Shown here in pieces: positions 24,939 to 32,841 of a stretch of DNA of 64,000 nucleotides. The notes below the pieces were generated by a model that was not told the DNA's origin, made no database searches, and was given only the letters and a program-made list of their open reading frames with translations. The position numbers and the translations under genes were made by a program. The stretch is taken from positions 124,001 through 188,000 of the forward strand of contig NZ_JANUCA010000008.1 of the NCBI RefSeq assembly GCF_024807145.1, in the 5' to 3' direction. Position 1 is the stretch's first letter. Every line of letters starts with the position of its first letter. The DNA comes from Microbacterium sp. AK031. Its GTDB lineage: Bacteria > Actinomycetota > Actinomycetes > Actinomycetales > Microbacteriaceae.

Positions 24939-24982
24939 ATCTCGACTGACATGTGTGATTCGGGCTGACAAGTGTGCCGGCG
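24939..24982. repeat. Intergenic repeat, family 2, copy A
   Basis: The stretch GACTGACATGTGTG, a short spacer and GGCTGACAAGTGTGCCGG matches 58122-58166 with few differences. It lies between the convergent mscS and emfourin genes. Confidence 0.6.
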
Positions 24983-24998
24983 GTCGGGATGCCGAGAC

Positions 24999-25430
24999 TC
25001 AGGATGCTGAGGCTTCGCGAACCGCCTCGACCAGCCGTCGCCACGGGCCATCGAGCGCCGAATCCGGCAGTTCGCGTTCGAGCCGCGCAGCGGGGGTGCG
25101 GGCCCGGATGCTCCAGACGAAGCGGTCGGCCCCACGCGGGGTCGGGGTCGGGGTGGAACTAGGCGGGGTCGGGCTAGGCTGGGTCGGGCGCGGCTGTGGC
25201 GAGTCGCGCGGAGTGGGGCTCGGGTGGGGCGGCTCGGACTGCGCCGGGTCCGGAGCATCCCAGGGGCAGTGATCGATCAGTTCGATCCAGCGGGGTGCCT
25301 CTTCGCGGGGCGGCTCGACGTGCCAGCGACGCCGCATGCCGGCGAGACCGCCCGTGCGGACGATGACGATGAGGACGGCTGATCCGCCGTCGTCCTGGTC
25401 ACTCGGTGGGGCTACGTCGCGCATCCTCAT
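24999..25430 (-). CDS. Emfourin-like protealysin inhibitor with proline-rich insertion
   Basis: About 143 residues, cytosolic. The N-terminal strand IVIVRTGGLAGMRRRW matches the start of emfourins, small proteins that inhibit the M4 protease encoded beside them. The core resumes at RGADRFVWSIRA and ends in a C-terminal helix (PWRRLVEAVREA). Between them, at about residues 55-100, is a Pro/Ser/Thr-rich stretch not expected in a compact inhibitor. Its start (ATG at 25430, alternatively 25424) lies inside the last codons of the M4 gene, a coupled pair. Assignment rests on the motif and the neighbour. Confidence 0.72.
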   Translation of the reverse strand: MRMRDVAPPSDQDDGGSAVLIVIVRTGGLAGMRRRWHVEPPREEAPRWIELIDHCPWDAPDPAQSEPPHPSPTPRDSPQPRPTQPSPTPPSSTPTPTPRGADRFVWSIRARTPAARLERELPDSALDGPWRRLVEAVREASAS

Positions 25431-26451
25431 AGACTCCCACGGCGACCCACGCCGCGCGAGTGGCTGTGGCGACCTCGTCGTCGACAGCGGCGGCGATCGT
25501 GGCATCCGCGAACTCCCGGAAGCTCGCCGTGGTCGTCAGCCCGCCGGTCAGCGCGCGATACCAGGTGAGGCCGGCGCGCTCCCATGCGTTGCCGCCGAGC
25601 GTGGTCGCCGTGAGGGCGAACGCGCGGTTCGGGATGCCGGAGTTGATGTGCACACCACCGTTGTCTTCCGTCGTCTGCACGAAGTCGCGCATGTGCGCGG
25701 GCTGCGGATCCTTGCCGAGCTCGTCGTCGTCGTAGGCGGTTCCGGGTTCGAGCATCGACCGCAGAGCCGTGCCCTGCACCTCGTCGGTGAAGATGCCGGC
25801 GCCGATGAGCCAGCTCGCCTGATCAGCGGTCTGTCCTTCGCTGTACTGCTCCGTGAGCGCGCCGAACACGTCGGCGATCGACTCGTTCAGTGCGCCGGGC
25901 TGACCCTGGTACTCGAGGTTCGCGGTGTGCTGGATCACTCCGTGCGCGAGTTCATGACCGATGACTGTGATCGAACCGGTGAACCCGCCGAACACCTCTC
26001 CGTCGCCGTCTCCGAAGACCATGCGCTCTCCGTCCCAGAAAGCGTTGTCGTAGTCGACGCCGTAGTGCACGGTGGCCTCCAGAGGGGCGCCGGCACCGTC
26101 GAGGGAGTTTCGCTGGAAAGCGCTCAGCAGCATCTCGAATGTCGCGCCGAGCCCGTCGAACGCCTCATTCACGGCAACGTCGTCGACCGCCGGGTCGTCT
26201 TCCGAACGCACCACGACACCCGGCAGCGTCTCGGTGTTCTGCGCGTCGCTGATCGTGCGATTCGGAGCGTCCGACAGCTCGGCGACGAGATCGCCCTGCT
26301 CGTCGATCGACAAGTTGATGCGGGCGCGGAAAGACGGGCGACCGGCGAGCAGCGTCTGGCGCGCAGCATCCGCCGCCTTGGGGAAGCGCCCTGACTCGGC
26401 CAGCCGGGCGAGAAGGTATGCCGGGATGATGCCGTATGCGCTCTGGTCCAT
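25399..26451 (-). CDS. M4-family metalloprotease, protealysin type
   Basis: A 350-residue zinc endopeptidase. The precursor starts with a short protealysin-type propeptide (YGIIPAYLLARLAE at about residues 6-19) and no signal peptide. The NTETLPG segment near 72-78 is the usual junction before the mature enzyme. HELAH (166-170) and E190 in NESIAD bind zinc; H268 in GGVHIN is the transition-state His. Thermolysin relatives with this short propeptide are often cytosolic or non-classically exported. It is followed by an overlapping emfourin-like gene. Confidence 0.9.
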   Translation of the reverse strand: MDQSAYGIIPAYLLARLAESGRFPKAADAARQTLLAGRPSFRARINLSIDEQGDLVAELSDAPNRTISDAQNTETLPGVVVRSEDDPAVDDVAVNEAFDGLGATFEMLLSAFQRNSLDGAGAPLEATVHYGVDYDNAFWDGERMVFGDGDGEVFGGFTGSITVIGHELAHGVIQHTANLEYQGQPGALNESIADVFGALTEQYSEGQTADQASWLIGAGIFTDEVQGTALRSMLEPGTAYDDDELGKDPQPAHMRDFVQTTEDNGGVHINSGIPNRAFALTATTLGGNAWERAGLTWYRALTGGLTTTASFREFADATIAAAVDDEVATATRAAWVAVGVYEDARRSPTE

Positions 26452-26544
26452 ACGGGCGACGATACGCCGGGGCGGAGACACTTTCGTGAACACATCCTGT
26501 ACTGCACGTCAGGCCCTGCGGCGGGTTCTCCCAGCCCGCTCGCG

Positions 26545-26550
26545 TAAAAT
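26545..26550 (+). promoter_or_regulatory. -10 element TAAAAT with leaderless start
   Basis: TAAAAT ends seven bases before the ATG at 26558, so the transcript probably begins at the start codon. No clear -35 is seen. Confidence 0.45.
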
Positions 26551-26557
26551 CAGCCCA

Positions 26558-28075
26558 ATGACCGATGCGCCCGCTGCCGACACCTCCGATTTCGGCGACG
26601 GCCTCGACCCCGCAGACCTCGAGACGACGCTGCGGGTTCTCGCCTCCATGGATCAGCTCGATGAGCAGCATCCCGACTACGTCGCCGTACGCCGCGCGAC
26701 CGCTGCGATGTTCAAGGCAGTCAAGCGCGTGCGCCGCAAGGAGATTCGCGACGCGATCGCCAACGCCGACAAGGCCGTCGTCGCGAACACCGCCACCGGG
26801 GCACCCGACCGCATCGACGACGAGACGCGCGGCAACGACCTCAAGACGACCGTGGATGCCCCGATCGCCGGCGAACTGCTCAAGCCCCGCAACTGCTACA
26901 TCTGCAAGCAGCCGTACACGCTCGTCGACGCCTTCTACCACCAGCTCTGCCCCGACTGCGCGCGCTTCAGTCACGGCAAGCGCAACGCCCGCACCGACCT
27001 GACCGGCAAGCGCGCGCTGCTCACCGGTGGCCGCGCGAAGATCGGCATGCACATCGCGCTGCGGCTGCTGCGTGACGGCGCGCACACGACGATCACGACA
27101 CGCTTCCCGCGCGACGCCGTGCGTCGGTTCTCGTCCCTCCCGGACTCGGCCGACTGGCTGCACCGGCTGCGCGTGGTGGGCATCGACCTGCGCGACCCCG
27201 CACAGGTGATCGCGCTCGCCGATTCGGTCGCGGCGCAGGGCCCGCTCGACATCCTCATCAACAACGCCGCGCAGACGGTCAGGCGCTCGCCGGGTGCATA
27301 TTCTCTGCTGGCGGATGCGGAGATGCAGCCGTTGCCAGACGGACCGCTGCCCGAGATGGAGACGTTCGGACACACGGTCGACCCTCACCCGCAGGCGCTG
27401 CAGGCATCCGTCGACTCCAACCCGCTGCTCTCGGTCGCCGCCCTCGGCGGCACGGTCGCCGAGCAGGGCGGTCAGGCGCTGACGGCCGAAGACCTCGCCC
27501 GGCTCGCGATGGCGCCAGGATCGTCGTCGCTGGAGAAGCACGCCGACGGCAGTGCGATCGATGCGGGTGGCCTGGTGCCCGACATCAACCGCGTCAACAG
27601 CTGGGTGCAGTCGATCGAGCAGGTCGATCCGCTCGAGATGCTCGAGGTGCAGCTCGCGAACACCACTGCGCCGTTCCTGCTGATCAGCAGGCTGCGGGCG
27701 TCGATGGCCGCATCAGAAGCGCACCGGAAGTACGTCGTGAACGTCTCGGCGATGGAGGGGCAGTTCTCCCGCCGCTACAAGGGCCCTGGACATCCGCACA
27801 CGAACATGGCCAAGGCCGCGCTCAACATGCTCACCCGCACCAGTGCCGGCGAGATGCTCGAGACCGACGGCATCCTGATGACCGCCGTCGACACCGGCTG
27901 GATCACGGACGAGCGTCCCCACCACACGAAGGTGCGCCTCGCCGAGGAGGGCTTCCACGCCCCACTCGACCTGGTCGACGGCGCCGCGCGCGTGTACGAC
28001 CCGATCGTGCAGGGCGAGGCCGGGGTCGACGTGCACGGGGTGTTCCTGAAGGATTACAAGCCGAACCCCTGGTGA
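26558..28075 (+). CDS. SDR-like protein with N-terminal zinc-ribbon
   Basis: A 505-residue protein. Residues 1-110 are helical and charged; C113/C116 (CYICK) and C131/C134 (CPDC) form a probable zinc ribbon. A Rossmann start, LLTGGRAKIG, is at 154-163, with ILINNAAQT downstream. A long insertion (about 245-350) interrupts the SDR domain. At the usual YxxxK position the sequence reads TNMAK, so the catalytic Tyr appears to be absent while Lys is kept. It may be a non-canonical dehydrogenase or a nucleotide-sensing protein. The ATG at 26558 is near a TAAAAT box. Confidence 0.78.
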   Translation: MTDAPAADTSDFGDGLDPADLETTLRVLASMDQLDEQHPDYVAVRRATAAMFKAVKRVRRKEIRDAIANADKAVVANTATGAPDRIDDETRGNDLKTTVDAPIAGELLKPRNCYICKQPYTLVDAFYHQLCPDCARFSHGKRNARTDLTGKRALLTGGRAKIGMHIALRLLRDGAHTTITTRFPRDAVRRFSSLPDSADWLHRLRVVGIDLRDPAQVIALADSVAAQGPLDILINNAAQTVRRSPGAYSLLADAEMQPLPDGPLPEMETFGHTVDPHPQALQASVDSNPLLSVAALGGTVAEQGGQALTAEDLARLAMAPGSSSLEKHADGSAIDAGGLVPDINRVNSWVQSIEQVDPLEMLEVQLANTTAPFLLISRLRASMAASEAHRKYVVNVSAMEGQFSRRYKGPGHPHTNMAKAALNMLTRTSAGEMLETDGILMTAVDTGWITDERPHHTKVRLAEEGFHAPLDLVDGAARVYDPIVQGEAGVDVHGVFLKDYKPNPW

Positions 28076-28088
28076 GCGCCGGCGCCCG

Positions 28089-28172
28089 GCACAGACGCAC
28101 GACCGGGGCGCAGATGCACGACAGGATGCCCGGATTCGTCGTGCAAGTGTGCCGTCGTCGTGCAAGTGTGCC
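28089..28172. repeat. Intergenic repeat with direct and inverted TCGTGCAAGTGTGCC copies
   Basis: TCGTGCAAGTGTGCC occurs at 28139-28153 and again at 28158-28172. A degenerate inverted copy (GCACAGACGCACGA) is at 28089-28102. The AAGTGTGCC core is shared with the family-2 repeats near 24970 and 58160. It lies between two convergent genes and may form a hairpin. Confidence 0.5.
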
Positions 28173-28183
28173 CGGGCTCGCAC

Positions 28184-28522
28184 TCAGTGTGCCGGCACCT
28201 CGAGGTTCGCAGACGCCCACTCGCCGAGCTGGTTGAGGATCGGCAGCAGCCCCTCGCCACTCGCCGTCAGAGCGTACGACACCGTGACCGGTGGGCCGGC
28301 ATCGACCGTGCGCGCGACGAGCCCGGCTTGAGCGAGCTCGGCGAGGCGGTCTGAGAGCACGGTGTCGCTGATGCCGGCGACCGCGCGACGCAGAGCGACG
28401 AAGGTGGCGGGGCCCCCGCCGAGGGTCGCGACGATCATTCCGTTCCAGCGTTTTCCGAGCACGCTGAAGGCCAGTGTGACAGCTGCGTCACACACATGGA
28501 TCGCTGTTTCGGCCTCGGCCAT
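28184..28522 (-). CDS. HxlR-family transcriptional regulator
   Basis: A 112-residue wHTH regulator. C11 (IHVCDAAVTLAFSVLGKRWN) is at the redox- or electrophile-sensing position typical of HxlR/HypR proteins. ISDTVLSDRLAELAQAGLV is the recognition region, followed by a beta wing (VSYALTASG). It is divergent from an azoreductase-type flavoenzyme, a common pairing for quinone or electrophile stress. A dyad between them is the likely operator. Confidence 0.92.
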   Translation of the reverse strand: MAEAETAIHVCDAAVTLAFSVLGKRWNGMIVATLGGGPATFVALRRAVAGISDTVLSDRLAELAQAGLVARTVDAGPPVTVSYALTASGEGLLPILNQLGEWASANLEVPAH

Positions 28523-28554
28523 GCCCCCATCCTACATGTGCTACGTTAACCACG

Positions 28555-28577
28555 GTCGCTAATAAAAACATAGCGAC
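28555..28577. promoter_or_regulatory. Probable HxlR operator GTCGCTA-N9-TAGCGAC
   Basis: Perfect seven-base arms (28555-28561 and 28571-28577) surround an A-rich spacer between the divergent HxlR and azoreductase genes. Confidence 0.62.
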
Positions 28578-28598
28578 TCCGAAAACGAAAGGTCTCGC

Positions 28599-29255
28599 AT
28601 GTCCCTGTTCCGCCTGGATGCCAGCATCCTCCCCGCAACATCCGCCAGCCGCTCGCTCGCCGATCTGGTGGAGGCCGAGTGGACGGCATCCCACCCCGAC
28701 TCGATCGTGACCAGGCGCGACCTCGCCGCCGATCCGGTTTCCGCGACGGTGTGGGCGGACGCCGTCACGGCGCAGTTCGTCGCCGAGGACCAGCGCAGCG
28801 AGCAGCAGAACGCGGCGCGAGCCCTTGCGGCGACCTTCGCCGACGAGCTGATCGACGCCGACGCCCTGCTCTTCGCGGTTCCGCTGTACAACTACGGCGT
28901 CTCACAGCACTTCAAGACATGGTTCGACCTCGCGTACACCGATCCTCGCATCGACCCCACGGGTACTGCGCTGAACGGCAAGCCCGCGACTCTGGTGACC
29001 GTGCTCGGCGGCAACTACGCGCCAGGGACGCCCAAGGAGGGCTGGGACCACTCCACCGGCTGGCTGCGCCGCGTGCTCGAGGACGTGTGGGGCCTCGACC
29101 TGCGCGTCGTGCAGCGTCCGTTCACGCTCGTCGGCGTGAATCCGGCGATGGATGCCTTCACCGACGTCGCGAACGAGCTCAAGGACAAGGCCGAGAAGTC
29201 TGCCCGCGTGTATGGTCAGGAGCTCGCCGCGACCAGGAGCGCCAAAGTCGCCTGA
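28599..29255 (+). CDS. FMN-dependent NADH-azoreductase family (AzoR-like quinone reductase)
   Basis: A 218-residue flavodoxin-like oxidoreductase reducing quinones and azo compounds by two-electron transfer. The N-terminal FMN phosphate region (LDASILPATSASRSLADLV), the RRDLAADPV segment and the flavin-contact PLYNYGVSQHFKTWFD (about residues 95-110) match AzoR, as does LVTVLGGNY near 130. Cytosolic. It is probably induced through the divergent HxlR sensor. Confidence 0.9.
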   Translation: MSLFRLDASILPATSASRSLADLVEAEWTASHPDSIVTRRDLAADPVSATVWADAVTAQFVAEDQRSEQQNAARALAATFADELIDADALLFAVPLYNYGVSQHFKTWFDLAYTDPRIDPTGTALNGKPATLVTVLGGNYAPGTPKEGWDHSTGWLRRVLEDVWGLDLRVVQRPFTLVGVNPAMDAFTDVANELKDKAEKSARVYGQELAATRSAKVA

Positions 29256-29352
29256 CAGCCCTCAGTCGGGCAACGAACCGGTTGATCGGGGCCGGTACGC
29301 TATGGCCCGATGGCGTGCACGCGACGCGCCGCACCCAGGTGAGGACCCGTCG

Positions 29353-30183
29353 ATGACCATCGTCCGCCCCGACGTCAGCGTCCATGCCCGAGTGCGAGCC
29401 GCGTCGTCCGCACTCGGACCGAGCGAGGGGCGCGTCGCCGCCGTCATCATGGAGCGTCCTGACGACGTCGTGGACTGGTCCGCCGCCGAACTGGCTTCGG
29501 CGGCGGGCACCTCGACTGCGACGGTGATCCGCGCGTGCCAGAGCCTCGGATTCCGAGGCTTCCAGCATCTGCGCCTCGAGCTCGCGCGCTCCGCGCCGCT
29601 CGTGCCGCGAGATCAGAAGGATGCCGCAGGGGGGAGCACCTTCGATGACGCGGTGGATGCTCTGCGCCTCGCGCAGGAGAGCGTGGATCCGGGGCGCATC
29701 GAGGCGGCGATCGACGCGTTGCGGAGGGCGCGCCGCGTCGTGCTCGTCGGCAACGGGTTCTCCGGGCCGCCGCTGCAGGATCTCGCGATGCGGCTGAGCG
29801 GACTGGGGCGGCCTGTCGAGGCGCCGATCGACGCGCTCGCGCAGCAGTTCGCCGTGCACTCGCTCACCTCCGACGACATGTGCCTGGCGCTGAGCTATTC
29901 CGGGGCGAACGTGCAGACGCTGCGCGCGTGCACGGCGGCCTCCGAGCGCGGCGCCACAGTCGCACTCATAACGAGCTACACGCGCTCGCCCCTCGGGCGG
30001 GCCGCCGACATCGTCATCGCCACCGGGCCGGTCGGATCGGCCCACGACCTGGACCCGTATCTGGCCCGGCTCGGACACTCGGTCGTGCTGCACGCGCTGC
30101 ACGGTGCACTCGCGAGGGATGCCGGGCACGCCGACGTCGCGGAGATGCGCCATGTCGTCGCCGACGCGCTGAGCGAGGACTGA
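29353..30183 (+). CDS. MurR/RpiR-family transcriptional regulator
   Basis: A 276-residue regulator with an N-terminal HTH-6 domain (about residues 15-80: LGPSEGRVAAVIMERPDDVVD, ATVIRACQSLGFRGF) and a C-terminal SIS domain (about 115-250) with VVLVGNGFSG and LALSYSGANVQTL. SIS domains bind phosphosugars. It precedes, 139 bases away, the operon of phosphatases and an ABC importer, so it is the likely regulator with a phosphorylated effector. The ATG at 29353 follows gaggac. Confidence 0.92.
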   Translation: MTIVRPDVSVHARVRAASSALGPSEGRVAAVIMERPDDVVDWSAAELASAAGTSTATVIRACQSLGFRGFQHLRLELARSAPLVPRDQKDAAGGSTFDDAVDALRLAQESVDPGRIEAAIDALRRARRVVLVGNGFSGPPLQDLAMRLSGLGRPVEAPIDALAQQFAVHSLTSDDMCLALSYSGANVQTLRACTAASERGATVALITSYTRSPLGRAADIVIATGPVGSAHDLDPYLARLGHSVVLHALHGALARDAGHADVAEMRHVVADALSED

Positions 30184-30281
30184 GCGCCGATCGCGGCGTC
30201 GACGCCCCGATCGTTCTCCTGCCGGTCGTCTTCCGGTCACCTGCCTGTCACTGAGACGGGTCAACCTGCCTGTGTAATCAG

Positions 30282-30295
30282 ATTCCAACCGGAAT
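30282..30295. promoter_or_regulatory. Dyad ATTCC-N4-GGAAT, possible RpiR operator
   Basis: Perfect five-base arms lie 28 bases before the first phosphatase gene. The short length makes chance possible. Confidence 0.4.
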
Positions 30296-30322
30296 GAAAC
30301 ACACGTAACAGGCGGGACGAGA

Positions 30323-30994
30323 ATGCGGACGATCGGAATCGACGGGCTGTTCAATGCCCGGGCGACGAGTGAGTCGGCACCGTGGCTCATCCGCACCGGC
30401 GCTCCGGAAGCACTCAGCGCCGAGGGTGCCTCGACGCTGCGCGCGTTGGGCGTGAGCGTCATCATCGATCTGCGCGAGCCGAGCGAGATCGGCGCCTCCG
30501 AGCACGGCATCCAGGTGCGCTCGGTGGGGATCTACGGGGCCCCGCCGCCGCAGACCGGGCGTCTGGAAGACGTCTACGAGACGCTGCTGCGCGAGCGCGG
30601 TGGCGCGCTGGCCACGGCGGTCGGGATCATCGCGGATGCCGAGGGGGCCGCCCTCGTGCACTGCACCGCAGGCAAGGACCGCACCGGACTGGTGGTGGCG
30701 CTCGCCCGTCTCGCCGCCGGAGACTCCGCTGAACAGGTCGTGGCGGACTACGTGCTGTCCGAACCCGACGTCCGGCCAGTTCGCGAACTCCACGCCTTGG
30801 CGCTCGCCCGCGAACTTCCCGCCACTGAGCGCGATGAGACGCTGCGCCTGCACCTGGCGAGCCCGCGCGAGGCGATCGAGCACGCGCTCGCCGTCATCGA
30901 CGAGCTCGGCGGAGCCGTGGCCTATCTCACCCGGAACGGGCTGTCGGAAGCGCAGCGCGACAAGCTGCGACGCAAGCGCGAGGCAGCGGCATGA
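30323..30994 (+). CDS. Protein-tyrosine/serine phosphatase family protein
   Basis: A 223-residue Cys-dependent phosphatase of the LipA/IphP type (Y_phosphatase3). The P-loop HCTAGKDRTG is at residues 113-122, with nucleophile C114 and R120. The N-terminus has the family's FNARATS and TGAPEAL segments. Some relatives hydrolyse phosphoinositides or small phosphomonoesters rather than proteins. It is the first gene of the importer operon, and its stop overlaps the metallophosphoesterase start (ATGA). No signal peptide, so cytosolic. Confidence 0.88.
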   Translation: MRTIGIDGLFNARATSESAPWLIRTGAPEALSAEGASTLRALGVSVIIDLREPSEIGASEHGIQVRSVGIYGAPPPQTGRLEDVYETLLRERGGALATAVGIIADAEGAALVHCTAGKDRTGLVVALARLAAGDSAEQVVADYVLSEPDVRPVRELHALALARELPATERDETLRLHLASPREAIEHALAVIDELGGAVAYLTRNGLSEAQRDKLRRKREAAA

Positions 30995-31797
30995 GCCGGG
31001 CCAGCGGACGCCTCACCGTGCTGCACGTCAGCGACGTGCACGCCACGCACAGCGGTCTGCTCTACGACGCAGTCGACGGTCTCGAACGACTGCAGTCGGT
31101 CGGAGAGTACGCCCGCCGTGCGCGGATCACGCCGGAGGCGGTCGTCGTCACCGGCGACCTCATCCAGCGCGGCAACTCGGCCGCGTACGGTGCGGTGCGC
31201 GACGCTCTCGCGGATCTCGAGCAGGTCGTCCAGGCCCCCGTGCTCACCGTCCTCGGCAACCATGACGAACCGGATGCTGCGCGCATGCTTCGCGGACACG
31301 AGCAGTCGCATCACCGCACGGTGCTCGTCGCCGGCCTGCGCATCATCCTCCTCGACACGTCATCCGGAGAGCTCGGTCAGGCGCAGCGGGAATGGTTGGC
31401 GGGCGAACTGGCAGCGCCGCATCGCGACGGCACGATCATCGCCCTTCACCACCCGCCGCTCGGCTCGCCGCTGCCGACGCTCGCCAAGGCAGGACTGCGC
31501 GATGCGGGGGCGTTCCTCGACGTCGTCGAGGGCACGGATGCCCGCGTCATCCTGGCCGGGCACTTCCACCATCCGCTCGCGGCGCACCTGCGCGGGATCC
31601 CCGTCACGGTCGGTCCGTCGCTGGCGTACCACCAGGTGATGGACGCGCGCCCCGACCTCATCAGCGGACACGACCGGGCGATGTTCTCGATCGTGCACCT
31701 GCTCTCCGAAGGCATGACGGCCACCAGCGTGAGCCTCGAATCGCCCTCGCCCCTCTTCTCATCCGCCGTTCCTGTACCCGCACATCAGAACAGTTAG
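30991..31797 (+). CDS. Calcineurin-like metallophosphoesterase
   Basis: A 268-residue dimetal phosphoesterase. D15/H17 (HVSDVH), GDLIQ (55-59), GNHDE (89-93), HHPPLG and GHFHHP give the complete ligand set. CpdA-like architecture suggests a cytosolic phosphodiesterase or monoesterase. It overlaps the upstream phosphatase and lies six bases before the solute-binding-protein gene. Together with the importer it may open an imported phosphodiester; the substrate is inferred. Confidence 0.9.
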   Translation: MSRASGRLTVLHVSDVHATHSGLLYDAVDGLERLQSVGEYARRARITPEAVVVTGDLIQRGNSAAYGAVRDALADLEQVVQAPVLTVLGNHDEPDAARMLRGHEQSHHRTVLVAGLRIILLDTSSGELGQAQREWLAGELAAPHRDGTIIALHHPPLGSPLPTLAKAGLRDAGAFLDVVEGTDARVILAGHFHHPLAAHLRGIPVTVGPSLAYHQVMDARPDLISGHDRAMFSIVHLLSEGMTATSVSLESPSPLFSSAVPVPAHQNS

Positions 31798-31803
31798 GAA
31801 GCT

Positions 31804-32841
31804 ATGTCCCGCTCACGCCTCGCCACAGCTGTCGCCGCCTTCGGCGTCGCAGCCATCGCCCTCACCGGCTGCGCAGCCGCATCGTCGGAGGCGGGTGAGA
31901 GCAACGCCGAGACCGCCGACGCGCTCGAGCCCACCACGATCACCCTCTACACGTCCGAGCCGCAGGAGAAGGCGGACGAACTCGTCGCAGCTTTCAACGA
32001 GGTGCACCCGGAGATCACGGTCGAGGTGTTCCGCGCGGGCACCGGCGACCTCACCACTCGCGTCGCGACCGAGAAGGAGACCGGCAAGATCCAGGCCGAC
32101 GTGTTCCTCGCCGCGGATGCGCCCACCTTCGAGAACTACGCCGCAGACGACCTGCTGCGCGAGTACACACCCGCCGACGTCGATGCACTCGACCCCGCCG
32201 TCGTCGACCCGGAGGGCTTCTACGTCGGCACGCGCATCATCCCCACCGTCATCGCGTACAACACCGACATGGTCGAGGAGGCGCCCGAGTCGTGGGCCGA
32301 CCTGACCGACGCCGAGTACGCCGATCGTCTCGTGATGCCCAACCCCGACGTCTCGGGCGCCGCGGCATACAACGCCGCCGTGTGGTTGGATGAGCCCGAG
32401 CTCGGCGAAGAGTGGCTCACGGCACTCGCGGCGAACCGTCCGGTGATCGCCGACAGCAACGGTCCTGTCTCGCAGGCCGTGGCCACCGGCACCCAGCCCG
32501 TTGGCATCGTCGTCGACTACCTGGTGCGCGAGCTCGCCGACCAGGGTTCTCCGATCGCCGTCTCGTACCCGAGCGAGGGCGTGCCGTTCGTCTCGCAGCC
32601 GGTCGGCATCTTCGCGGATTCGGAGAATGTCGAAGCATCCGAGGCGTTCGTCGACTTCCTGGTCAGCGCCGAGGGGCAGAAGCTCGCCGTCGCGCAGTCG
32701 TACCTGCCGGTGCGCTCCGACGTCGGCACTCCGGAGGGCGCCCCCGAGCTCGATGACATCGCCATCCTCGCGCCCGACCTCGAGACCATCCGCTCCACGC
32801 AGGCCGGCGCGGTGGAGACCTTCCGGGAGCTGTTCCAGTAG
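31804..32841 (+). CDS. ABC transporter substrate-binding lipoprotein (Fbp/Phn-type)
   Basis: A 345-residue extracellular solute-binding lipoprotein with lipobox LTGC (C23). The mature fold starts ITLYTSEPQEKADELVAAFN, as in the FutA/FbpA/PhnS group that binds ferric iron, 2-aminoethylphosphonate or similar anions. SWADLTDAEYADRLVMPNP is the usual hinge block. The Tyr-Tyr pair of ferric-binding members is not evident to me, and three phosphatases share the operon, so an organophosphate or phosphonate ligand is favoured. Its stop overlaps the permease GTG. Confidence 0.88.
   Translation: MSRSRLATAVAAFGVAAIALTGCAAASSEAGESNAETADALEPTTITLYTSEPQEKADELVAAFNEVHPEITVEVFRAGTGDLTTRVATEKETGKIQADVFLAADAPTFENYAADDLLREYTPADVDALDPAVVDPEGFYVGTRIIPTVIAYNTDMVEEAPESWADLTDAEYADRLVMPNPDVSGAAAYNAAVWLDEPELGEEWLTALAANRPVIADSNGPVSQAVATGTQPVGIVVDYLVRELADQGSPIAVSYPSEGVPFVSQPVGIFADSENVEASEAFVDFLVSAEGQKLAVAQSYLPVRSDVGTPEGAPELDDIAILAPDLETIRSTQAGAVETFRELFQ

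Noticed and set aside
28089..28172. CRISPR array
   Set aside because: Only two short direct copies with a five-base gap, no regular spacers and no cas genes.
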